Origin: Lithodes maja
Taxonomy: Eukaryota; Arthropoda; Malacostraca; Decapoda; Lithodidae
Length of the DNA: 64,000 bases
Reading direction: 5' to 3'
NCBI GenBank assembly: GCA_037953745.1
Contig: JBAKBP010001427.1
Coordinates: 1 to 64,000 of the forward strand
Numbering within the stretch: position 1 is the first letter of the stretch; each line of letters starts with the position of its first letter. A program made the translations under genes and the position numbers. The notes beneath the pieces were generated by a model, which was not told where the DNA came from, did not search any database, and saw nothing but the letters and a program-made list of their open reading frames with translations. Below, piece by piece: positions 33,837-41,802 of the stretch.

Positions 33837-34002
33837 CAGAAACTGCATTGTTGCTGCCGGTTGCTAAGGAAAATGATTTGCCTAGCAACCGTTGCTATGC
33901 AACACTGAAATCTCGGTGGCTCCTGCCCTGAAATTGTAAAATAGGTCTTTGTGAACTATTGTGGAAATTGTTATGCTTGTATCACCTTGTGAGCAATTCT
34001 TG
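33837..34002 (-). repeat. Right terminal inverted repeat of the TIR element
   Basis: Reverse complement of 30648-30814 with scattered substitutions and small indels. It ends GAGCAATTCTTG at the junction with LINE B. Confidence 0.85.
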
Positions 34003-35900
34003 TCCTATTTAGTACCGATTGCCCTCACTATAACTAAATCAAACTTTCTCCACAAGCAGGCAAATAAACTTCTAAATAATCCAAATGATAACAAAATATT
34101 TTGGTCTACTCTTAACTCATTCAAATCCAACTTCACAACTGCTTCATCCATTCCACCATTAAAATCTCCGACTGGCAATCTTGTAAGTGACCCACGAGGT
34201 AAAGCTAACCTTCTTGCGGATATTTTCTCCACCAACTCAACCTTAGATGAAATAAATCAAGATGTCCCTGTACTTAATTTTAATTCGCCTGAAATTCCCT
34301 CACTTAAGATCCACACCAGACATGTCAAAACTATTTTGCAGAATCTCTCAGTAGATAAGGCTCCTGGTCCAGATGAAATTCCTCCAATAGTACTTAAGAA
34401 TTGCTCCTTGGTGCTCGCTCCTGTATTGGCAAAAAATTTCGTCTATGTACTCATACCTCATGCTTCCCAGTACCCTGGAAAGAAGCAAACATCCATCCAG
34501 TTCCTAAAAAAGGTGCCTCTTCAGATCCATCAAACTACAGACCAATAGCTATAACTTCCACTCTTGGTAAAGTCTTTGAAATTATATTAAATAATCACAT
34601 AATTAAGCATCTTGAGAATAATAAATTAATCAGTGATAGGCAATATGGTTTTAGACGATGTCGATCAACTGCAGACATTCTTTGCCTTCTTACGCATCAA
34701 ATCAACCAAGCTACAGACCAACATGGTGAAACACATACAATAGCACTGGATATATCAAAGGCATTTGATAGAGTCTGGCATCAATCCTTATTGTCGAAGA
34801 TGTCACACTACGGCCTTGCATCATTAGTTCCACTAATTTCTTCTTATCTTCATAACAGAAAAATATGTGTAATGGTAGATGGCCTTTATTCTCAATTTCA
34901 CTCAATAAATGCTGGTGTTCCCCAGGGATCAGTTTTGGCCCCAACTCTGTTCCTCATTCATATCAATGATCTCATATCTACCACTCATAATCCAATACAT
35001 TCCTACGCAGATGACTCAACACTCCAGTTCCTTCACATTTACCAATTCTTTCACCCAACCCGATCTTATGAATTAAAAAATAAGCACTGCAATTTCTCTG
35101 AACCAGGACCTTTCTAGAATTGAAGAATGGGGACAAAAGAATATAGTTTCCTTTAATGCACCGAAAACCAAGTACATTCAATTTTCTAACCGACAGAATC
35201 TCACAACTCCCATATATTTTTTAATGATATACATATTCCCACTTCCCCTAGTATTGACATTATCGGTGTAACATTAACTACTAACTTGAGCTGGACACAT
35301 TATGTTAGCAGCATTGCTAAGAATGCCTCTAAAAAAACTGGGACTCCTGTACAGAGTTCGAGAATTCTTCACTGACGAGCAGTTGGCCGTAATATATAAA
35401 TGTCATGTGCGTTCTCAGATGGATTACTGTTCACCTCTGTGGAGTGGAAGTGGAGTGGTTGCATTGAGGCAGTTGGACAAAATTCAAAATAAAGCTATTA
35501 GATTAATTAATAACCCTGCAATCACACAGGACCTTCCTACATTATCCATACGAAGAAACGTTGCATCCCTTGCATTATTCTACAGATATTTTCACAACAA
35601 TTGTTCCGAGGAACTTGCTTCAATTGTGCCGCCTCTCCACATCTTTCCCCGTAGAACTAGGGCAGCTGAGAGCGCCCATGAGTTTACACTCTCTCCTCCA
35701 CAGTGCAGAACTTCTGCTTATCAAAATTAATTTATCCCTAGAACTACTACTCTTTGGAATTCACTTCCCTCGAATTGCTTTCCACAAACTTACAATCTAC
35801 AAATGTTTAAATCCTGTTGTTACAAATATTTTATGAATGGAGGATGCCTTTAGGCACATGGACCTTTTTGTTTTATCTGTGTTTTTCCTTCCTCCGTTCA
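34003..35900 (+). pseudogene. LINE B (jockey-like), reverse transcriptase part
   Basis: Continues LINE B: linker (LHKQANKLLNNPN, TLNSFKSNF), then RT (VDKAPGPDEIPPIVLKN). A frame change near 34435 leads to PVPKKGASSDPSNYRPIA, QYGFRRCRSTADIL, ALDISKAFDRVWHQSL, NAGVPQGSVLAPTLF and the catalytic HSYADDSTLQF. Another frame change follows near 35030-35100. The C-terminal region (SQMDYCSPLWSG, LSIRRNVASLALFYRYFHNN) runs to 35730, then about 170 bp of 3' untranslated sequence. Interrupted at 35901 by the RTE copy; the tail resumes at 37588. Motifs fit jockey-clade LINEs. At least two frameshifts make it inactive. Confidence 0.82.
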
Positions 35901-37587
35901 TCTATCTATCTATCTATTGCCTGACGCCGTGATCCCCGAAGGGGTGGCCATGAACGAACCGCCCCCATGCACCTCTGTCCCCAGTCAGTCGACGTCCCTC
36001 CCCCCAACCAGCACCGCCTTCATTCATGTAGTTCCTCACTCCATCCTTCCACCTCATATTCGGTCTACCTCTCCCCCTCTGTCCCTCCACCTCGCTCTCG
36101 TACACCCTCTTAGTCATTCTCTCGCTTTCCATACGTTCCATATGGCCGAACCATCTCAAGTTGTTCCTTTTCACACTTTCCAGCACATCTACCTCCACAC
36201 CACACCTCCTTCTTACTTCCTCATTAGTCTGTCTATCCCTCCATGTAACTCCGCACGCACTCCTTAAGTAATTCATTTCCACTGCTCTCACTCTTGGTCT
36301 GAGTCTCTCAACCAACGTCCATGCTTCGCTTCCGTAAGTCAGTGTCGGGATTACCACACTGTCATGCAAGGACTTCTTCACTTCCATACTGACCACCCTA
36401 TTTCTTGTTACTGCTTTTAGCATTCCTACAACCCTCTTCCCCTGTTGTACCCTCTCCCGCACCTCTTCATCCATAGTCCCATCTTTACTCAACACACTGC
36501 CCAGATACTTAAAAGAGTTGACGATCTCCATAGCCTGACCGTTCAGCTTCATCTCACACTCTGTGACTTCACCCCTTTCGAAGACCATAACCTTGCTCTT
36601 CCCCGTATTTACCTTCAAATTTCGTTTTTCGCACACTGTTCCAAACTCATTTACCAGACCCTGCAACTCCCATTCATTATCACTCATCAGAACTGTATCA
36701 TCCGCAAACAGCAGTATAGGTAGCTTCCACTCAATTCCCTCCCTTTTCAGCGATACACCAACATCCACTGCTCTTGATAGTATTTCTTTCATAACTCCAT
36801 CCACATATACAGTAAACAACCACGGGGACATCACACACCCCTGTTTCAAACCAACATTCAGGTCAAAGAACTCGCTCTGCTCACTCTCCACACGTACTGC
36901 CGCCTTTGCACCCTCATACATGCTCTTCACTGCTTTCAGCAACTTGCCCTCTACTCCGTATATTCTAAGTACTTTCCACAAACCTTCTCTATCCACTCTG
37001 TCATAGGCCTTCTCCAAGTCCATAAAGGCAACATACACCTTTTGTTTCTTCTCCAGATACTTCTCCACAACACAATTCAGGGTAAAAATCTGATCTACAC
37101 ATCCTCTTCCCTTCCTAAAGCCTCCCTGCTCGTCGCCTATCCATTTCTCCGTTCTCACTCTCACTCTCTCAATCACTACCCTACTGTATACCTTCCCTAC
37201 TACGCTTAGAAGACATATTCCTCGGTGGTTACCACACACTCCTCTTTCCCCTTTGCCCTTATATAGGGGGACTATTATGCCAGTCTTCCAGTCATCGGGT
37301 GCACTCCCCTTCTCCCATGCTAGTTTGCACATTTTCCATACCCATTCTATCACTATCTCACCACCATACCTCAACATTTCCCCACACACTCCATCTGTTC
37401 CTGGTGCTTTCCCCAACTTCACTCTTTTCATGGCTTCCCACACTTCTGACCTCCTGATCCCCACCTCCTCCTCCACTACTTCTCTTCTTCTCCCTCCCAT
37501 ACCATATCCAGCTATGTTTGCTGGCTCTTCATTCCTTTCATTTAGCAACTCACTGAAGTACTCCCTCCATTGTCCGTCCATCCGTTC
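35901..37587 (-). mobile_element. RTE-type LINE (LINE C), 5'-truncated copy in LINE B
   Basis: CCGTTCAT stands at both edges (about 35893-35900 and 37580-37587), a target duplication; the (ATCT)n tail at 35899-35918 matches the RTE 3' tail. It lies in the 3' untranslated region of LINE B, opposite in direction. Confidence 0.88.
35914..37581 (-). CDS. RTE reverse transcriptase, open but lacking endonuclease
   Basis: 555 codons open to the natural end. It begins about residue 440 of the 24349 protein, so the endonuclease is missing by 5' truncation, and the first residues come from flanking DNA. RT motifs are complete (KAPGTDGVCGEM, MDLEKAYDRVD, LKQGCVMSPWLF, LFADDTVLMSD). The C-terminus, uninterrupted here, contains LRWFGHMERME and ends in HPFGDHGVRQ. 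Only a handful of residues differ from the plus-strand copy (for example Val for Met in the Y-DG motif). Unlikely to be expressed; informative as the intact version of the RTE C-terminus. Confidence 0.85.
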   Translation of the reverse strand: MDGQWREYFSELLNERNEEPANIAGYGMGGRRREVVEEEVGIRRSEVWEAMKRVKLGKAPGTDGVCGEMLRYGGEIVIEWVWKMCKLAWEKGSAPDDWKTGIIVPLYKGKGERGVCGNHRGICLLSVVGKVYSRVVIERVRVRTEKWIGDEQGGFRKGRGCVDQIFTLNCVVEKYLEKKQKVYVAFMDLEKAYDRVDREGLWKVLRIYGVEGKLLKAVKSMYEGAKAAVRVESEQSEFFDLNVGLKQGCVMSPWLFTVYVDGVMKEILSRAVDVGVSLKREGIEWKLPILLFADDTVLMSDNEWELQGLVNEFGTVCEKRNLKVNTGKSKVMVFERGEVTECEMKLNGQAMEIVNSFKYLGSVLSKDGTMDEEVRERVQQGKRVVGMLKAVTRNRVVSMEVKKSLHDSVVIPTLTYGSEAWTLVERLRPRVRAVEMNYLRSACGVTWRDRQTNEEVRRRCGVEVDVLESVKRNNLRWFGHMERMESERMTKRVYESEVEGQRGRGRPNMRWKDGVRNYMNEGGAGWGEGRRLTGDRGAWGRFVHGHPFGDHGVRQ

Positions 37588-37592
37588 ATTGT

Positions 37593-37624
<32 letters not shown>
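37588..37624 (+). mobile_element. LINE B 3' tail with poly(A)
   Basis: TGTCTCTTT followed by about 28 A residues. It is the end of LINE B separated from its body by the RTE insertion. Confidence 0.75.
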
Positions 37625-38066
37625 GGCGTTAAAATGAGTGTAGCCCTTCTCTGGTACCTGTCAGCTTAAGTCAGGAAGAGACGTCAAACTTGGTAGATAC
37701 ATATGATAATTTTATTATGTCCGTATTCAAGGCTCAAAATAAATATATCCCCATAAGAAAATTTAAATCAACACAGAACCAACTCAAATGGATGAATAAT
37801 AGACTATTAGATCTTCTAGGTAAAAAGAGAGGAATATTTAGAAAAATTAAGAAAGGCGAAATTCACCTACTTGTTTACTATCAGAATCTACCAAGACAGG
37901 TAAAAAAGGGTATTAGGACAGAACAAAAAAATATGAAATCAAGGTTGCCAATGACTCAAAAAATAATCCTAAAGCTTTTTACCAACTATATAAATCCAAG
38001 GTTAGAGATGTAATTGGTCCCCTTAAAACTTTGATGGGAGAAATGACAGAATATCTATCTATATTA
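37625..38066 (+). pseudogene. LINE A (CR1-like) ORF2, linker between endonuclease and RT
   Basis: The frame reads DTYDNFIMSVFKAQNKYIPI, then a lysine-rich stretch (LLGKKRGIFRKIKKG) and, after a frame change near 37985, LKTLMGEMTEYLS. This is the middle of CR1-type ORF2; it follows from 29858 and continues at 46433. Cut at 38067 by LTR element 2. Confidence 0.75.
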
Positions 38067-40082
38067 TGTTACGTATCTTGATCCTCAAGTGGTTAACTTG
38101 ATGAATCTAGATAGCACAGAGATATATCTTAAGGTATCAGTCAGCTGAAGGCAAAACAAAAGTAAAATCTAATAAAATTATTTCCTGTTGTTGCTTCCTT
38201 TCCTTTTGGATCTTAGGACTTAGTATCCTTTATTGACTGATACTCTTTAATTATGAAAAATACTGAAACTAATTAAAGTCATGAAGTATTTATAAAGAAT
38301 TATTATTTAACCGAAGCTTAGTAGGCTATGGTTATGAACCGAAGAAGTTATATCTAAAGAAGGACTATTAATTCTATAAAAAGTCTTGAAAGATAAATAT
38401 TAAAGTAAGAATATTTCTGTCTCTTACCCTTTTTGGAATGAATAGATAGTTTTCTTAACACCTTACGAGCGGCCTATGCGGTTTATTTATATGTACCGCC
38501 CAGCGGGGTGTTTTTAGCCAAAATAGGGCTGTTTACGTGATCATTTTCATGCCTAAATAAGACCCAGAACGTAAAACAAGTATCTATCCCTGAAAGGGCA
38601 TAAACAGAGCTTTCGAATGACACCATAACGATCCTTTTATGATGGGTAGTTTTCTTGCAATAACCGTGCAACGCGAGTGCAAAAAGCATGTAATTAGGCA
38701 ATTTCCCCATACAATTCCGTATATAGCGAGTGAGAGAGGGAGGGAGGAGGTGGGATTCGTGTCAGTAGGTTCGCCGCGGTGGTCGGGAGCAGTCATACGC
38801 TCGCTACTCTCCTGCCACCACTTGTCTCTCTCTCTCAGCAACATTACGTGCTGAAATTGCCACACGATATATGTCGAGCGCCGCCACATAGTCCAGCTTT
38901 ATTTAACTCGACTTATGTTGCGCGCCGCTAATTAAGGGTTAATGTCCTTTTATTTATATTTAATGTAATTATTCTTGGTTCTTGTCTTACGTTAATAGGA
39001 TTATATTATTATTATCATCAGGAGTAATATCAAAGTCACATACAAAGTTAGATATATATTTAATAATTAGTTAAATGTATTTCTTAACCACGTAACATTG
39101 AGGTTTGATTATGAGTAAATAAAGTTACAGGATCGCTTCATAGATTCGATTCAGGTCTCACTCAAATAATATGAAAAGCAAAAATAATATTTTTGAAGCA
39201 AAAGAATTTTCTTCAGCTTAGGAAATCACTAGAAGTAATATTAACACAGCCATGTTAGTCTAAGGCGATATTACTAATACGAGACAATAGCATCACCGTA
39301 CTAAGCACCGTTAAGCAATGTAAGCTTAATTAAAAGAAAATGAAAGAACTCTTAAGTATTAATATAAAACAATAGTATTACTTTCATCATAACCCAATTA
39401 CTTAAAGAGTTGCTTTAGTCCACAAGTTAGTCAACTAAAATAGTTAAGTACATAATAGTAGCGTTAACGTTAAATTCGCAATCAAATAGTTAAACACATA
39501 ATAGTAGTGTTAACGTTAATTCGCAATCAAATAGTTAAACACATAATAGTAGCGTTAACGTTAATTCCCAATCAAATAGTTAAACACATAATAGTAGCGT
39601 TAACGTTAATTCCCAATCACATATCTCACTAACCAACATAACGTAAGTGTTTACACCGAACACACTGAACACACATTTATATAATCGGACTGACAGTCAC
39701 AATCCCATTATAATACTTCACCCCGTCTTCCTCCAGCTGCAAGTTCACCTTCCCCAACTCCAAATGAGACTGATTTGAATGCCCACAACTCGGGTCTTAT
39801 ATACTAAACAATGATGGTCTAGGAACGAATCAGGAGGCGAGTGATGGTGCACGCTCCAATCATAGCTCCAGGCGTCGAACATACGTCATAGCGTTGGTCA
39901 TCAAGTAGTTTGCAGGGTCCCCTATGACGCACGCAGGTGTGAAGGCTTGTTTGGTGGTATGCGGGCTAGCTGGTTTCCCACTCGCTAGTTCGCTCGCTAG
40001 TTTGCTTCGCCGTTTGGGTAGTTTGAACCTCCTTCACCTCTAATTCCAACTCTTAAATTAACATACAGGGCTCCGTATGTCA
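38067..40082 (-). repeat. 3' LTR of Gypsy-like element 2 (with MITE inside)
   Basis: On the minus strand it starts TGACATACGG and ends TAACA. Without the 484 bp MITE plus target copy it is about 1.53 kb and nearly identical to 44390-45896. A 45 bp tandem repeat with GTTAACGTTAATTC (four units, about 39440-39620) is present in both LTRs. Confidence 0.92.
38459..38938 (-). mobile_element. TTAA MITE family F1, copy C (in LTR)
   Basis: 480 bp, flanked by TTAA at 38455-38458 and 38939-38942. The other LTR shows the empty site: TTTCTTAATGTCC near 44775 against TTTCTTAA-[MITE]-TTAATGTCC here. It inserted after element 2 had integrated. Confidence 0.95.
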
Positions 40083-40095
40083 GACCTCCCCCCTA
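40083..40095 (-). promoter_or_regulatory. Polypurine tract of element 2
   Basis: On the minus strand CTAGGGGGGAGG lies immediately upstream of the 3' LTR, the expected plus-strand primer. Confidence 0.8.
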
Positions 40096-40313
40096 GAAAC
40101 GAGTTTAAGGAGTATAGTACATAATATTAAACATAATACATAAATAGATTCACCACCAGATTGGCAACAGCAAGATTATAATGAGGATATAATAAGGATA
40201 TCACCCAAAGTAGGCAACGTCTCCATGTACCACATCAGAACATAGCCGGAACGTAGCTGGAGCGTTATTCGAACTGCAAGGCATCTCACAGCTGAAGGCT
40301 TGACAGCGCACTA

Positions 40314-40514
40314 CTAAAGCATGATATTTACCTCGCTAGAAGGGAGAGCTAATTGCCAAAATCCTCTCATTAAATTAAACTTACTGCTGTATGAGGCCAA
40401 CCTGGTAAATGCAATCTTTGATCCGTGGCAGTGGGTAGGTATCGTTCTTTGTGACAGCATTAACTTGCCTATAGTCCCTACAAAACCTATGGCTCCCGTC
40501 TGGCTTTGGCACAA
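40314..40514 (-). pseudogene. RT remnant of element 2
   Basis: In another frame from the upstream pol, this gives SSKFNLMRGFWQLAL, the RT block that follows the first conserved RT motifs, and then stops. No YxDD core and no RNase H follow before the LTR. The RT is therefore cut right after the G(Y/F)WQ block. Confidence 0.7.
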
Positions 40515-41802
40515 GTATGACCGGACTACTCCACTGGCTTAAGGCCCTTGTGATCAGCTTGTTTGAAAAAATGATGTCAAGCTCGACCTGCAGTATACTC
40601 CTGCGTTGTGGTGAGACACGGTAGGGGGATAGATTAATGGGAGTTGCATCCCCTACGTCGATGTCGTGCAAGGCCAAAGAAGTGAGCCCTGGAGTATCAC
40701 GGAACACACTGAGAGACTGAGATAAAACAGAGATTAGTTGGTTCGCTTGATCAGAGGGAAGATGACATAGTTTAGATGGTAATTCCCTCCAAGCCACTGA
40801 ATTATACTGAAAGTTGGATAGGCTACATGACAAGTCAAAGTCTGCATGGATACCTTCAGGCTCTGGAACAGTCTGTTGCGGATCAGTAAGAGAACTGAAG
40901 ACTTCGTCCGCACCAGGCTGTTCACAGGTCCTGACATTCACTGCCACAGTGTGAGAATCTGGAAGAGAGGAATCAGGGGACCTATGGTAGGGTTTCAACA
41001 TATTTATATGGAATACTTGCGTGGGCTTTCTCCTGTCTGGGGTAGTTACTAGATAATCGGTAATGCTCACCCTCCGAATGATCTTATATGGGCCCCTGAA
41101 CTTGGCAGATAAAGGTTGGCCAAAAAGGGGGAGCAGGACCAAAACCTCATCACCGGGCTGAAACTCCCTCTCACGGTCTTTTCTGTCATACCATTTCTTC
41201 ATGGAGCTTTTAGCTACGGTCAAGTTTTGAGCGGCAAACTCACATGAGGATCTCAGCCGGGTTTTGAAATCAGAAACATACTTGAGGAGGTTTTGGTTCC
41301 CCTTCTGGCCAACTAGGCTATCCTGCAATAGTTGCAAAGGACCTCTTACCTGGTGACCGAAAACTAGCTCATTAGGGGAAAAACCCAGGGATTCAGTGGG
41401 AACCTCACGAGTAGCAAATAAAAGAAAAGGTACCCCCTTATCCCACTCAACTCCGGTCTCTGTACAATACTTACGTAACATTCCCTTTAATGTCTGAGGA
41501 TATCGTTCGAGAACCCCTTGACTCTCTGGGTGGTAGGTGCTAGACTTAACATGCTCGATACCCAACTCCTTCAGGGACTGCTGGAAAATGTTAGAGGTCA
41601 AATTAGTTCCTGGATCACTTTGCACCTCATGGGGGAAACCCATTCTAGTGAAGAATTTGAGCAGTTCCTTGATGACAGTTGGAGCAGAGGTAGTCCTTAA
41701 GGGTATAGCCTCTGGGTAGCGAGTTGCCATGTCCATGATAGTTAATAAATAAATGTTACCTTGGGAAGTCTTAGGCAATGGGCCTACAATATCCACTACC
41801 AC
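40381..41802 (-). CDS. Integrase core followed by N-terminal RT, element 2
   Basis: 473 codons. At the N-terminus the integrase core shows the D-D-E set: VVDIVGPL (Asp), VQSDPGTNLTS (Asp, about residue 60) and YHPESQGVLER (Glu, about 95). The C-terminal GPY/F domain follows (KFRGPYKIIRRV, VFHINMLKPYHR, about 245-285). After a linker (VLSQSLSVFRDTPG), an RT start appears at about 385-470 (INLSPYRVSPQR, SQWSSPVILVPKPDGSHRF, YRQVNAVTKNDTYPLPRI), then a stop. Integrase upstream of RT is the Gmr1-like order, not the usual Gypsy order. The start of the integrase lies in the upstream frame; a run of five T near 41811 shifts the frame. Integrase would insert element DNA. Confidence 0.85.
   Translation of the reverse strand: MVVDIVGPLPKTSQGNIYLLTIMDMATRYPEAIPLRTTSAPTVIKELLKFFTRMGFPHEVQSDPGTNLTSNIFQQSLKELGIEHVKSSTYHPESQGVLERYPQTLKGMLRKYCTETGVEWDKGVPFLLFATREVPTESLGFSPNELVFGHQVRGPLQLLQDSLVGQKGNQNLLKYVSDFKTRLRSSCEFAAQNLTVAKSSMKKWYDRKDREREFQPGDEVLVLLPLFGQPLSAKFRGPYKIIRRVSITDYLVTTPDRRKPTQVFHINMLKPYHRSPDSSLPDSHTVAVNVRTCEQPGADEVFSSLTDPQQTVPEPEGIHADFDLSCSLSNFQYNSVAWRELPSKLCHLPSDQANQLISVLSQSLSVFRDTPGLTSLALHDIDVGDATPINLSPYRVSPQRRSILQVELDIIFSNKLITRALSQWSSPVILVPKPDGSHRFCRDYRQVNAVTKNDTYPLPRIKDCIYQVGLIQQ

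Larger units (their letters stand above)
30648..34002 (+). mobile_element. TIR element carrying an intact 754-codon ORF
   Basis: 3355 bp bounded by inverted repeats of about 166 bp (30648-30814 and 33837-34002), roughly 85-90% identical, both starting CAAGAATTGCTCACAAGG. It sits cleanly inside the LINE B linker, whose reading resumes beyond 34002, so both ends are fixed by the host sequence. No target duplication is visible at these ends. The only gene is the ORF at 31428-33692. The structure is that of a DNA transposon, but no known transposase signature is seen. Confidence 0.8.
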
